Shown piece after piece: positions 1 to 7,876 of a stretch of DNA of 64,000 bases. The translations under genes and the position numbers were made by a program. The DNA is from CAZDWZ01 sp964509425. Its GTDB lineage: Bacteria; Bdellovibrionota_C; UBA2361; SZUA-149; CAZDWZ01. The stretch's first letter is position 1. Each line of letters begins with the position of its first letter. The DNA lies in assembly GCA_964509425.1 (NCBI GenBank), contig CAZDWZ010000012.1, forward strand, positions 81,625 through 145,624. The letters run 5' to 3'. Below the pieces are notes generated by a model. That model did no database searches, had not been told where the DNA came from, and was given only the letters and a program-made list of their open reading frames with translations.

Positions 1-765
1 CGCGCTGCTAAGTTAGGACGGAAGACCGAAGATGAAATTCTGCTGGCGGAGCCACCGGCAGGGCAGCTCTTTACACATACTGATCCGTGGAGGGTGTTGC
101 GTATCACGGGCGAGTTCGTGGAGGGTTTTGATGCGCTCGCGGATCTGGGACCTGCGATCGTGATTTTTGGAAGCGCTCGAGTGAAGGAGAGCGATCCGAT
201 GTATCAGGACGCGGTCAAGCTTGCCGAGTTGCTCGGCGAAGCAGGGTTTTCAGTGATAACCGGTGGAGGCCCTGGAATCATGGAGGCGGGAAACCGGGGC
301 GCCCAAAACTCAAAGACTCACTCCGTCGGGCTCAATATCGAATTGCCGTTTGAGCAACACATAAATCCCTACGTGGATATCGCGGTCGATTTTCGATATT
401 TTTTCGTAAGAAAGACGATGTTCGTCAAATACGGATATGGCTTTGTGATCTTTCCCGGAGGGTTCGGTACGCTTGACGAGTTGTTCGAAGCACTCGTCCT
501 CGTTCAAACCGGCAAGCTGAGAAACTTCCCGATCATCTTATACGGAAAGGCGTACTGGGCTGGGCTTATTAATTGGATTCGCGAGACGTTACTCGCGGAA
601 GCGAAAATTAGCGCTTCTGACTTGGAACTCCTCGTTACTTGCGATAACCCCGAAGCGGTTCGAGACGTCATCGTCCACTCCTACAACGAACAAAATTGGG
701 GCGAAGAAAAAGAGAGGGCCGCGCGTGAGGGGACTCGAAAAGCCTACGAAAGAGATATCCGCTGA
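1..765 (+). CDS. LOG-family (lysine decarboxylase-like) nucleotide phosphoribohydrolase, 5'-truncated
   Basis: The frame is open from base 1 without a stop, so the gene starts before the window and 254 residues are visible; the GTG at 94 is internal. The family signatures are clear: GGGPGIMEAGNRG at bases 262-300 and PGGFGTLDE at 454-480, the phosphate-binding and catalytic motifs of the Rossmann-like LOG fold. Characterised members remove ribose 5-phosphate from nucleoside monophosphates such as cytokinin ribotides; many bacterial members are labelled TIGR00730 with unknown physiological substrate. Probably cytoplasmic. It converges on the EF-hand gene, with a hairpin over its stop codon. 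Family assignment is firm, substrate is not. Confidence 0.93.
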   Translation, partial: RAAKLGRKTEDEILLAEPPAGQLFTHTDPWRVLRITGEFVEGFDALADLGPAIVIFGSARVKESDPMYQDAVKLAELLGEAGFSVITGGGPGIMEAGNRGAQNSKTHSVGLNIELPFEQHINPYVDIAVDFRYFFVRKTMFVKYGYGFVIFPGGFGTLDELFEALVLVQTGKLRNFPIILYGKAYWAGLINWIRETLLAEAKISASDLELLVTCDNPEAVRDVIVHSYNEQNWGEEKERAAREGTRKAYERDIR

Positions 766-782
766 CGTACACGGATATCTCT
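751..782. terminator. Hairpin over the LOG-gene stop, between convergent genes
   Basis: AGAGATATCCG (751-761) and CGGATATCTCT (772-782) are perfect 11-bp arms around a 10-nt loop containing the TGA stop. The following bases are A/T rich but have no clean T run. It lies between two convergent genes, so it may terminate both. The structure is seen; the function is inferred. Confidence 0.5.
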
Positions 783-792
783 TCTCGAAAAA

Positions 793-1140
793 TTATTCTT
801 TGTCATGATCTTCGTCGTTCATGCGTTCAGCGAAGCGCTTCTTCCATTCTGCCCGCTTGTGCTTTCGCCAATCCTTGAATTCGTCCTTCGTTAAAAATCC
901 ATCCGAATCTTTATCGATTTGCTTGAAGTGCTCGTCCAGTTTCTCTTGGCGAGCTTTGACGAACTCATCTTTTGAAATTTTACCGTCGCTGTTTGTATCT
1001 GCCTTTTGAAATCGTGCGGCCTTTTTCGCCTCAAAGTCTTCCGGCTTCTTTCCGTCTTTTGCATCCTCTGCGTAGGCGGTTGCGCTGCAGAGCGCGAAGC
1101 TTGCAACCAATACGGCACTGAAAAATTTATTCGAATTCAT
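793..1140 (-). CDS. Exported EF-hand calcium-binding protein
   Basis: 115 residues from the ATG at 1140, which has a GGGAG ribosome site and is followed at once by a Sec signal peptide ending near AYA. The longer frame upstream to 1260 lacks these. Two EF-hand loops are present, DTNSDGKISKDEF and DKDSDGFLTKDEF, with canonical acidic positions 1, 3, 5 and 12, in a very Lys/Glu-rich helical protein. It probably binds calcium in the periplasm or outside the cell. A protein of the same design lies at 26766-27134. The specific role is unknown. Confidence 0.85.
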   Translation of the reverse strand: MNSNKFFSAVLVASFALCSATAYAEDAKDGKKPEDFEAKKAARFQKADTNSDGKISKDEFVKARQEKLDEHFKQIDKDSDGFLTKDEFKDWRKHKRAEWKKRFAERMNDEDHDKE

Positions 1141-1375
1141 GGGTTTCTCCCTCGCAATTGATGTTTCTGGTCCGGTTTGTGCTGCCATGTCGATACGCGG
1201 TTTACAAGTTTGTCCAAAAGCTGCTGTAAAGTTCAATGTTCTCAGGGGTATCGGAGGCAATTCAGCATGATCTCGATCTCAGTTCTCCGCTGCAGAGTTT
1301 GAAATTCGTCGAGATTATTCAATTTTCTCCAAAAAGCTGCCGATAATCCAAATACTTGAGAAGTAGACGCAACCC

Positions 1376-1606
1376 ATGAAGCTCAGACTGTTCTTTGCCT
1401 TTTTGATCGGGCTAGCAACAGCAGGAATCTATGCTGCGGCACCTTCTGCGTTCGCACGAGTTTCATTCGATAACTTCCGACGAGGAAAGACCGCTCCGCA
1501 GACTTCAGTGGTTGCTCCAAAAAAATCAGATGTAAAATCGCTTCCCTCGAAAAAGAGCCAGTCGCGGGCGAATCGCGTTTCCGCCCGTTCCAAAAAGCGA
1601 ACCTAG
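1376..1606 (+). CDS. Small exported basic protein, unknown
   Basis: 76 residues: an N-terminal hydrophobic segment (MKLRLFFAFLIGLATAG) with an Ala-rich region resembling a signal peptide cleavage site (SAFA), then a strongly basic, Ser/Lys/Arg-rich tail with no cysteine and no recognised domain. The upstream SD is weak (AGAAG). It could be a small secreted nucleic-acid-binding or structural protein, but nothing shows this. It is short and unsupported by family evidence, so it might be spurious; the signal peptide is the main argument. Confidence 0.5.
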   Translation: MKLRLFFAFLIGLATAGIYAAAPSAFARVSFDNFRRGKTAPQTSVVAPKKSDVKSLPSKKSQSRANRVSARSKKRT

Positions 1607-1655
1607 GCGGCATTTTCGCACTCTATTGTCGCGAGAGGGGTGTGAGAAACGCAGG

Positions 1656-2288
1656 CTAGAACGGGGCGTCGAGATTCGTCGTCCTCCAGCCGAAGAAAAT
1701 CAGCGCCGTCCAGCGTGAGTAATAGGTCTCTTTTGGCTCGGTGCTCATTTCAAAAACGAGTTTTCCGCTCTCTCGCTCAACTGCAAATACCGAAAACTTG
1801 ACTCGTCCGAACTGGGCGTACCGTTTCAGAAGCGCAATTTCCGGAAACGACGCTTGCATACCCGGAAGTGGCAAGGCGAAGGAGGGGACACCGAGGAGAA
1901 ACTCTCCGTCATCGACCCCGGAATATTCAATTAGGGGGTAGACGACGAGGTCGGCTCCATCCGGACGATCGGGCAACTTCAATCCCGATTTCACAAGGTG
2001 TGCCGCTATCGCGGATGCGAAGAAAAGCCGGTCGATCGCTGCCGGAGTTTCAAGGTGATACTTACCTCCGAGGAACTGCTCCGAGACAACGAAAGACTTG
2101 CCGCTAAAACTTTCGAGTTCCAGCCGGGACAGCGCTTTCTTTGCCGATGTGCGGATGAGTGCTTGTTCTACCGAGGTCCGCTCGGAGGTGGTGACTCGCG
2201 TCACTCCGCAGCCGCAGGCCACCACCGCGGCCAGGATCACAAGAGACAGCCGGAACAGACGAAAGGTTTGCCTACGTGAGAAAAACAT
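1656..2288 (-). CDS. DUF6655-like lipoprotein
   Basis: 210 residues from the ATG at 2288 (MFFSRRQTFRLFRLS...). The start gives a lipoprotein signal with a VVAC lipobox, so the mature protein is probably lipid-anchored. The body resembles DUF6655 proteins: Thr-Ser-Glu-Arg-Thr-rich start, an ADLVVYPLIEY strand, a GVPSFALPLPG stretch and a VKFSVFAVERESGKLV strand. The function of that family is not known to me. The longer frame to 2483 would overlap the corA start region on the other strand and loses the signal, so it was not chosen. Divergent from corA, so the two share a promoter region. Confidence 0.75.
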   Translation of the reverse strand: MFFSRRQTFRLFRLSLVILAAVVACGCGVTRVTTSERTSVEQALIRTSAKKALSRLELESFSGKSFVVSEQFLGGKYHLETPAAIDRLFFASAIAAHLVKSGLKLPDRPDGADLVVYPLIEYSGVDDGEFLLGVPSFALPLPGMQASFPEIALLKRYAQFGRVKFSVFAVERESGKLVFEMSTEPKETYYSRWTALIFFGWRTTNLDAPF

Positions 2289-2451
2289 ATCCAAGTATGA
2301 GAGTTCATTGATTCCATGGTGAGTATGCCCTGAGCCCGTATGAGCGGAAAGCGGCATTTCACGAGCTGAAGTAAGCGCGGTTCGAACGAAGAACTTGCGG
2401 AGCCGATTCTCATCGGATACCAAGCGGGGAGGCGTAAGGAATCGAGGTTCC

Positions 2452-3579
2452 GTGGGGAAAAAAAGAAGGCGGCGAAAAGACAAACGATTTCAATTGAGCC
2501 CACCCGGGGCTGCGCCGGGTATCGTTCTTAGCGACCCTGAAGCGCTCGCACCTATCGTAGATCTCATTTGTTACAGTGAGTCAGAGTTTTCAGAGTGTCG
2601 ACTTAGCGAACTTTCGAAAGTTCGAGAGAGTTGGGAGAAACACTCTGTCACCTGGCTTAATATTGACGGGTTGGCCGAGCCCAACATGATTCAAGAGGTC
2701 GGAGCAATTTTCGGCTTCCACAAGCTGGCGCTCGAGGATGTCGTGAACGTTCAGCAGCGTGCGAAACTCGAACATTATAACGACCATCAATTCTTGGTGA
2801 CTCGCCTCCTCTCGTACAACGATTGTCTCGAGAGTGAGCAGTTAAGCATCTTCCTGGGCTCAAAATTCGTCGTAACATTTCAAGAAATCCCGGGAGACTG
2901 TTTCGATCCGATACGAGCCAGAATTCGGGCACCTCAGTCGAAGATTCGAGCTGCCGGCGCCGACTACCTCATGTATTCGCTTCTCGACACGGTGATCGAC
3001 TCCTATTTTCCGATTCTCGAAAAAATCGGAGAACGGATTGAGCAGCTTGAAGATGAAATCCTCGCAGGCCAGTCGCCTGACTTCCTCAGACAATTACACT
3101 CTCTTAAACGAGACCTTCTTACACTTCGACGAGCCGTTTGGCCGCTTCGCGATGTCGTGAACTCGCTCATCCGCGATACGAACCCCTTGGTCAGCGAGCA
3201 AACACGATTTTACCTCCGTGATTGCTACGATCATATCGTGCGTATCATGGAACTCGTTGAAATGTTCCGCGAGCTGGCGACTGATCTCATGGATCTTTAC
3301 TTATCCGTCGTCAGCCACAAAATGAATGAGGTGATCAAGGTCTTAACGGTCATCTCGACCATCTTCATCCCGTTGACCTTCATCGTCGGTGTTTATGGAA
3401 TGAACTTCGACACATCGGTCTCACCGTGGAATATGCCGGAGCTTCGTTGGTACTACGGCTATCCGATCGCGTGGGGGGTGATGCTGTTTTTCGTGCTCGT
3501 GCTCCTTGTTTTCTTCTCCAAGAAGGGCTGGATCGGGAGAAGCTCGACGAAGCTGGTCAGCGAAACGAAAACGACCTGA
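2452..3579 (+). CDS. corA: CorA-family magnesium/cobalt transporter
   Basis: Inner-membrane divalent cation channel. The long acidic/helical N-terminal cytoplasmic domain is followed by a long helix and two C-terminal transmembrane segments (VIKVLTVISTIFIPLTFIVG and an equivalent near the end), with the signature YGMNF between them. This is the Gly-Met-Asn selectivity motif of CorA. I chose the GTG at 2452 because GAGG lies 6 bases before it and the protein then starts with a Lys/Arg-rich stretch common in this subfamily. A TTG at 2395 gives 19 more residues. 375 residues is near normal for a bacterial CorA. Confidence 0.93.
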   Translation: MGKKRRRRKDKRFQLSPPGAAPGIVLSDPEALAPIVDLICYSESEFSECRLSELSKVRESWEKHSVTWLNIDGLAEPNMIQEVGAIFGFHKLALEDVVNVQQRAKLEHYNDHQFLVTRLLSYNDCLESEQLSIFLGSKFVVTFQEIPGDCFDPIRARIRAPQSKIRAAGADYLMYSLLDTVIDSYFPILEKIGERIEQLEDEILAGQSPDFLRQLHSLKRDLLTLRRAVWPLRDVVNSLIRDTNPLVSEQTRFYLRDCYDHIVRIMELVEMFRELATDLMDLYLSVVSHKMNEVIKVLTVISTIFIPLTFIVGVYGMNFDTSVSPWNMPELRWYYGYPIAWGVMLFFVLVLLVFFSKKGWIGRSSTKLVSETKTT

Positions 3580-3586
3580 CGAATCG

Positions 3587-3853
3587 CTACCGACTGTTCG
3601 TTGACAACAATGATTCCGCGGGGAGCTTTCGAAGACACTGAGTGAGCTTCAGCCTCGCTTCCGCCCTACATTCCGAGGCCAGAAGCTCCATGCTCCCTCG
3701 TTCACCAGATTCGGTGCACTGAGCCGACAACCAGCTCGCGTTATCGAGACAGTCCTGACTGAGATCAGCTCTGCCGATGCCCACCTGAGAGCTGAGAATC
3801 ACAACGGCCACGATGACCAAAGTCGGGAGTGATAATATTACCCGGAAAGACAT
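3587..3853 (-). CDS. Small exported protein with four cysteines, unknown
   Basis: 88 residues. Residues 1-29 form a signal peptide (hydrophobic LPTLVIVAVVILSS, cleavage near GRA). The mature part is short, helical in character and has four cysteines (two CxDN/CTE-type sites and two later), which could form two disulfides in the periplasm. No domain recognised. It converges closely on corA, 7 bases from its stop. It may be real because of the signal peptide and the even cysteine count, but family support is lacking. Confidence 0.6.
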   Translation of the reverse strand: MSFRVILSLPTLVIVAVVILSSQVGIGRADLSQDCLDNASWLSAQCTESGERGSMELLASECRAEARLKLTQCLRKLPAESLLSTNSR

Positions 3854-4040
3854 ACAACCTCCGTCGGGGTGAGCCTCTCACTATTCATGTGGGCAGACCC
3901 AATTACTTCACGGAGCGGGACTTTCCTCGCGAAAATAGGAGAATCCCCTAGACGAACATCACTCCAAAATACCCAGAATCGGTCGGAGCAAAACCTGGGC
4001 GGTTCTCCTCGTTCCGATTCGGGAGGTCGGGCAGCGCTGA

Positions 4041-4502
4041 TCATTCCTTCTTCAGCGCCTTCAAGTACTTCATCTCCTCCGCGAACGGCATACCGGGGCC
4101 GTTCTTGGAGAGCCATTCTCCCTTCAGCTTGGGCTTCTTCTCGTCGACGGTGATCGTGTAGCTGGAGACGCCGAGGACGAGCTTGCCTTTGTCGGCCTTC
4201 TCCTCACTGGCTTCCTGCCAGCTGACGGCCAGTTGGTCGCCGCGGCGGATGGCGAGACCGTTCACGACCTTCCCGTTGTCGTACGAGTAGATCACTTCGT
4301 AGCCGTCGCCGTCGGCCTTGATCACGACGGTGCCTTCGACCTTGCCGCCGCCCAGCACGGTCTTCACGACTTCGTAGCGGCCGGTGATGTCGATCTTCGT
4401 GGCGGTGGCGTCGGCCTTGTCGTCCTTCTTCTGCGCCGACGACTGCGGGCCGGCAAGCAGGATGACGGCGACGGCCAAGGCGATGTACGGAACGCGTTTC
4501 AT
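4041..4502 (-). CDS. Exported protein of unknown function with foreign base composition
   Basis: 153 residues from the ATG at 4502, which has a strong GGGAGGG site; the signal peptide ends near SSAQ. The mature protein begins with a short charged stretch and then a beta-rich domain (DITGRYEV, GTVVIKADGDGYEVIYSYD) that looks like a small extracytoplasmic barrel or lipocalin-like fold; I do not recognise a family. The gene is much richer in G+C than its neighbours (about 70% in bases 4201-4260), with C or G at nearly every third codon position. That suggests recent transfer from a high-GC donor. No mobile element is visible beside it. Confidence 0.8.
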   Translation of the reverse strand: MKRVPYIALAVAVILLAGPQSSAQKKDDKADATATKIDITGRYEVVKTVLGGGKVEGTVVIKADGDGYEVIYSYDNGKVVNGLAIRRGDQLAVSWQEASEEKADKGKLVLGVSSYTITVDEKKPKLKGEWLSKNGPGMPFAEEMKYLKALKKE

Positions 4503-4727
4503 GGTGCCCTCCCGGGCTTCTAGCGGGTGACGAGGCGTGGGCGAACCTTCTTCAGTCCAACCGTTGGACCGATTCTGAGTTTCGTGGAGTGAATTGCCAG
4601 CGGCCGGAGAGAGCTCTCGGCGGCTGTTCACGGATTACCCGGGGGGAAATTCAAAGATTCGCTCTTCCCTTATAAAAGGAAGAATTGAGAAGACGTTTAA
4701 AACAAATCTTCCAGAAGGTTCGGTAGC

Positions 4728-5075
4728 TTACTGGCCGCCTTCGGCCCAGGTCCGAGGTCTCTTCCGCTGAATTGAGACCGGAGGTTTCGGGGGAGGCGTG
4801 GTGTAGTAACTCTCCGGAGAGCCAAGTCTCGGCCGTTGCTGCTTCTTGTCGTCGTAATCGCTCTCGGCATTTAAGGGATCGCTCAGCTCCTTTACCTGGA
4901 CCTTCGACGTGGGACCGCCCACAACCCCTGCAGGCAAGTCGCGGCCCTTTTTGGACTTTTGACCCTTAAGCGGGATTGCCCAGGCGTCAGAGGCGGTGCC
5001 GAGCGCGACACCACTGAGGAGAAGGGCGGGGATAGCCATTCCAAAGAGGAATCTTGGAAGTCGACGCGTATTCAT
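4728..5075 (-). CDS. Small exported Pro-rich protein, unknown
   Basis: 115 residues from the ATG at 5075, giving a signal peptide (LFGMAIPALLLSGVALG, cleavage near AWA). The mature part is short, basic and Pro-rich with a Tyr-Tyr-Thr-Thr-Pro-Pro segment, and looks disordered. A TTG at 5093 would add six residues. No domain recognised. Bases 4503-4727 downstream of it hold no gene I can support. Confidence 0.6.
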   Translation of the reverse strand: MNTRRLPRFLFGMAIPALLLSGVALGTASDAWAIPLKGQKSKKGRDLPAGVVGGPTSKVQVKELSDPLNAESDYDDKKQQRPRLGSPESYYTTPPPKPPVSIQRKRPRTWAEGGQ

Positions 5076-5116
5076 GGCCGCAATATAAACCAAAATCGCC
5101 CCGAAATCTAACCTCT

Positions 5117-5548
5117 TCAGTTCGGCAATTTCGACGATTCTGATACTTGGTGTTTGCTTTTGATGCGTTCGTAAGCAGGTTTACTGAGTCCAAGCGCAAG
5201 CGCCGCGGAGTAGATGAGCTCTTCCTCTCGTTGTTCGAGCTTTCCATCGGAAAGGGAGACCTCGATAAGAATCTCAACCAGCCTATCGAGATGCCTCAGC
5301 CGATCCGGAAAGGTCTTTTGAAATCTTTCTGCATAGTCGGTTAGCTCCAGCGGCGAGGTGAAGGACTCTTGAAAAACTTGGACGGCGAGCGCTCGAAGCT
5401 TTTTGTCCAGCTTCAGCTCTTGATCCAAATACTTCTCAACGCGCCGGACTTCGTGCTCGGACACGCCGCCATCTGCGCTCGCAATTTTTCCGAGCATGGC
5501 GAATGTGCAGGTAATAAACGCGGCTTGAGACTCCTTCGGCATATCCAT
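5117..5548 (-). CDS. TerB-like (tellurite resistance B fold) protein
   Basis: 143 residues, start at the ATG at 5548 with GGAG 8 bases upstream. The sequence is an all-helical TerB/DjlA-type domain. Its two acidic turns, LGKIASADGGVSEHEV near residue 20 and ILIEVSLSDGKLEQREEEL near residue 95, are the paired 'ADG.../SDG...E' metal-site motifs of this fold. There is no J domain, so it is a stand-alone TerB protein, probably cytoplasmic. The function of such proteins is usually unknown; tellurite resistance should not be assumed. Confidence 0.8.
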   Translation of the reverse strand: MDMPKESQAAFITCTFAMLGKIASADGGVSEHEVRRVEKYLDQELKLDKKLRALAVQVFQESFTSPLELTDYAERFQKTFPDRLRHLDRLVEILIEVSLSDGKLEQREEELIYSAALALGLSKPAYERIKSKHQVSESSKLPN

Positions 5549-5636
5549 GCAATTTCTCCGGAAGTAAACAATCAATCAAATCCTCTTACGATATCCGCGG
5601 GAGGTTTCGCAAAGGCTGAAATCTGCTGGGATTTGA

Positions 5637-6104
5637 TTATTGTGATTCGCGAATTCGAGTGAGGACGTAGTTGGCTTTTAAACCAAACGCGCCTTCGGCT
5701 TTTCCCTCAAGCTCGTTTCCGCCTTCTTTCGATTGAAGCCGGTGCGAACCTCCGAGCACGATTTGACTGCAGTCTCCGTCAAGGCATTCGGTCTCCCGGA
5801 ATTCAATTGAACCATCCGTGGTGCGAGTGCCCAGAATTCGAACTCTTGCCTCTCCAAGGGTAGTCCACGTGATTATTCCGTCCAGTTCTTGAGGCGACGT
5901 CGAGTCGCTGTCGAATCTCAAGAACAGCTCAATGGGTCCTGACCATGCGAGCGGAGACGTCTGGTTAAATGTTCCATGCCAAAATTGGCGGTCGTATGCC
6001 TTTGGCGGTTCGGAAATCGCGAGGTTAGAACAGATTGCGACCGACACCGGCAGGAACAACGATCGAAGGAATACGAGACACAACCCTTCTCTTGAGAAGT
6101 TCAT
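5637..6104 (-). CDS. Exported protein of unknown function
   Basis: 155 residues from the ATG at 6104; residues 1-30 look like a signal peptide (CLVFLRSLFLPVSVAICS), possibly a lipoprotein-like region although the lipobox is poor. The mature protein is beta-rich with a WHGTFNQT opening and alternating hydrophobic strands (GIITWTTLGEARVRILGT), suggesting a small lipocalin-like or avidin-like barrel. A start at 6146 is possible but would overlap the divergent gene. Divergent from the gene at 6145, sharing 40 bases of promoter. Confidence 0.65.
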   Translation of the reverse strand: MNFSREGLCLVFLRSLFLPVSVAICSNLAISEPPKAYDRQFWHGTFNQTSPLAWSGPIELFLRFDSDSTSPQELDGIITWTTLGEARVRILGTRTTDGSIEFRETECLDGDCSQIVLGGSHRLQSKEGGNELEGKAEGAFGLKANYVLTRIRESQ

Positions 6105-6144
6105 CTGAAATACCGATTTTAATCTCGGGAGGATCATCATACTC

Positions 6145-6714
6145 ATGACTGTCGGTCGATTGTCTTGGCTACTTTTGGTCGCGTTTTGCTCTTCAACTTT
6201 TGCGTCCGCGGAAGAGGCCGACTCTTGGGCGATTCAAGGCCGGCCGACGGCGAAGATCGAAGATGCTGTTGAAAAGTGGTGTGAAATCGACGGCACGAAA
6301 GTCCGTTACTCGAATATTCCGGTCCCGGGGTATTTACCGTGCGGAAATCTTTCGGCGGCAAAAAGCTGCGACCCCACTGGAAAGCGCTTTATCGGAGCCG
6401 GACCCTCGCCCTACGCGTTTCTCGACTGCGAGAAAGGGCAGCGCATTCAAATTGTGTCTCAAATGCCTCTGCCGCGAGGCAGCCTATCCTCTGGGCTTGG
6501 AAAGGACGGCGAACGGCCGATGACGTGGTCTGAAAGAAAGAGCAAGGAGCTTGAGGCACTTTTGAATGGAGGCCCAAAGCCCGCTCGGGGTGTGAAATCG
6601 ATAAAGCAACCTCAACCGGCGCCTCCGGACGCGATTTCGGCTGAGCTGGCCAAGGCGTTTCAAGCTCTGCAGGAGAGAAACCGGCAGGCGGAATTGCTTC
6701 TTCGCGACCCCTGA
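6145..6714 (+). CDS. Exported protein of unknown function, four cysteines
   Basis: 189 residues with a signal peptide (LSWLLLVAFCSSTFASA). The mature N-terminal half holds four cysteines spread over about 50 residues (VEKWCEIDG, LPCGNL, KSCDPTG, LDCEKGQ) and is probably disulfide-bonded in the periplasm. The C-terminal third is Pro-rich then helical. GGGAGG lies 11 bases before the ATG. No known domain seen. Confidence 0.65.
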   Translation: MTVGRLSWLLLVAFCSSTFASAEEADSWAIQGRPTAKIEDAVEKWCEIDGTKVRYSNIPVPGYLPCGNLSAAKSCDPTGKRFIGAGPSPYAFLDCEKGQRIQIVSQMPLPRGSLSSGLGKDGERPMTWSERKSKELEALLNGGPKPARGVKSIKQPQPAPPDAISAELAKAFQALQERNRQAELLLRDP

Positions 6715-6718
6715 CCCG

Positions 6719-6784
6719 CTACCACTTGAAGACAACGACGAGCAAGACCGTGAGGGCCACAAGACAGAGGGCGATGAGCACGGC
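6719..6784 (-). other. In-frame transmembrane tail directly after a UGA stop
   Basis: Reading on in the same frame past the TGA (6787-6785) of the gene at 6785-7033 gives AVLIALCLVALTVLLVVVFKW and then TAG at 6721-6719. This is one clean transmembrane helix with a basic/aromatic end. The codon before the stop is TGG, so the original could have been TGG TGG. Possibilities are a nonsense mutation, stop readthrough giving a tail-anchored form, a sequencing error, or a separate mini-protein starting at the GTG at 6781. The helix is seen; which explanation holds is not known. Confidence 0.55.
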
Positions 6785-7033
6785 TCACCACTGAGGAGGC
6801 TTGACTGATGTGTGCCGGAAGATCGGCAGCTCGCCGGTATCATCAACGACGACATCTCCGTCGCGAATCATCTCTTTAAGCGCGTCCAGGATATCTTCTT
6901 CTGCACCGATCACTATCGGCCGGGCCTCCTCCTCATGCACCGCGATGAGATTATCGAAATACAATCCCTCTTCGGCTTCCTCATGAGTGAGCGCTTTTTC
7001 GATTTGCTGTTTTATCTGTTCAAGATTTTCCAT
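6785..7033 (-). CDS. Small acidic protein, unknown; possibly lost or conditional C-terminal anchor
   Basis: 82 residues from the ATG at 7033, which has GAAGAGGTG just upstream. Mostly acidic helices (EQIKQQIEKALTHEEAEEGLYF) followed by a segment with VVVDDTGELPIFRH, cytoplasmic in character, no signal peptide and no recognised domain. The frame continues after its TGA into a perfect membrane helix (see 6719-6784), so the full ancestral product may have been a tail-anchored membrane protein of about 104 residues. The next gene upstream on this strand is the hemolysin III-like gene, 50 bases away, so the two may be cotranscribed. Confidence 0.7.
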   Translation of the reverse strand: MENLEQIKQQIEKALTHEEAEEGLYFDNLIAVHEEEARPIVIGAEEDILDALKEMIRDGDVVVDDTGELPIFRHTSVKPPQW

Positions 7034-7083
7034 TGCGCACCTCTTCCGTTCCGGCTCTGGTACCATGCTCGGCAAACGAAATG

Positions 7084-7818
7084 CTAGGAATTTCGTTCGC
7101 AGTCGGGTGAATTGTCCTGCCGTTTCTCGTTCGATGCATTGGTTGAGGAAAGAGGTTTATCTTCCAATAGCGAGAGCAAAGAGCTTACAAATCGCCAGTG
7201 ATAAGCGATTCCCGCTAGCACCATCAGATGGAAAAGTTCGTGTGGGCCGATAACGCCCTGAATTAACACTGGTTCATTTAAGAACTCGAAAACCGTCCCC
7301 GCTGAGTAGAGAACGGAGCCGCCGACGAGGGGTTGGATAAATGAAAAACCGCGCTGAGACCAGGCAAGGCCGCCGGTTGCCGCACCCAGCCAGCCCATTC
7401 CAAGATACACAGAAATGCCGACGGATTCGGGGATGTCAGTGAAGAAAATCGTTTTTACCACGATCCCAAAAATCGCAATTGTCCAAATCAACACGAGCGG
7501 GAACCAGCGCCAGAAGCCGCGGAACATGATGGTGTGTATCGGGGTGAAAGTTCCCGCGATCAAAATAAATATCGCAGCGTGGTCAAGCCGCTGCAGCACC
7601 ATCTTCGGATAGCCGTTCGGCAGGACATGGTAAATTCCGCTCATCAACAGGAGGAACGTGCAGGCGAAACAAAACACCGTTACGGCGACCTTGTGCCAGG
7701 AATCTTGAATTTCAGAGCGAAGGAGCTTGAGGGAGCAAGGGATGCAGACGAGCGCGCCCAAAAAATGAGACAGCGAACTGAATGGCTCCGAACATCCGAC
7801 AAATGAATAAGAGGTCAT
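7084..7818 (-). CDS. Hemolysin III / PAQR-family membrane protein
   Basis: 244 residues, about seven transmembrane segments. The conserved metal-site residues of the PAQR/CREST fold are visible: Ser and His in FSSLSHFLGA near the start, GIYHVLP, the RLDHAAIFILIAGTFTP block, and GPHELFHLMVL near the end. The family includes adiponectin receptors (ceramidase activity) and bacterial YqfA/hemolysin III proteins; the bacterial role is poorly known and haemolysis should not be inferred. Inner membrane. The tandem palindromic repeat at 7848-7876 sits 30-58 bases upstream of its ATG and could control it. Confidence 0.88.
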   Translation of the reverse strand: MTSYSFVGCSEPFSSLSHFLGALVCIPCSLKLLRSEIQDSWHKVAVTVFCFACTFLLLMSGIYHVLPNGYPKMVLQRLDHAAIFILIAGTFTPIHTIMFRGFWRWFPLVLIWTIAIFGIVVKTIFFTDIPESVGISVYLGMGWLGAATGGLAWSQRGFSFIQPLVGGSVLYSAGTVFEFLNEPVLIQGVIGPHELFHLMVLAGIAYHWRFVSSLLSLLEDKPLSSTNASNEKRQDNSPDCERNS

Positions 7819-7847
7819 AACCTAAAACTTAGACTCGCCGGCGCCGC

Positions 7848-7876
7848 GTTGATTCAACGACGGGTTGATTCAACGA
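7848..7876. repeat. Tandem palindromic direct repeat upstream of the hemolysin III-like gene
   Basis: GTTGATTCAACGA occurs twice, at 7848-7860 and 7864-7876, a 16-base period. Each copy contains GTTGA-T-TCAAC, a perfect inverted repeat around one central base. Position and symmetry suit a dimeric repressor binding two sites about 1.5 helical turns apart. The repeat is seen; the operator role is inferred. Confidence 0.55.
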
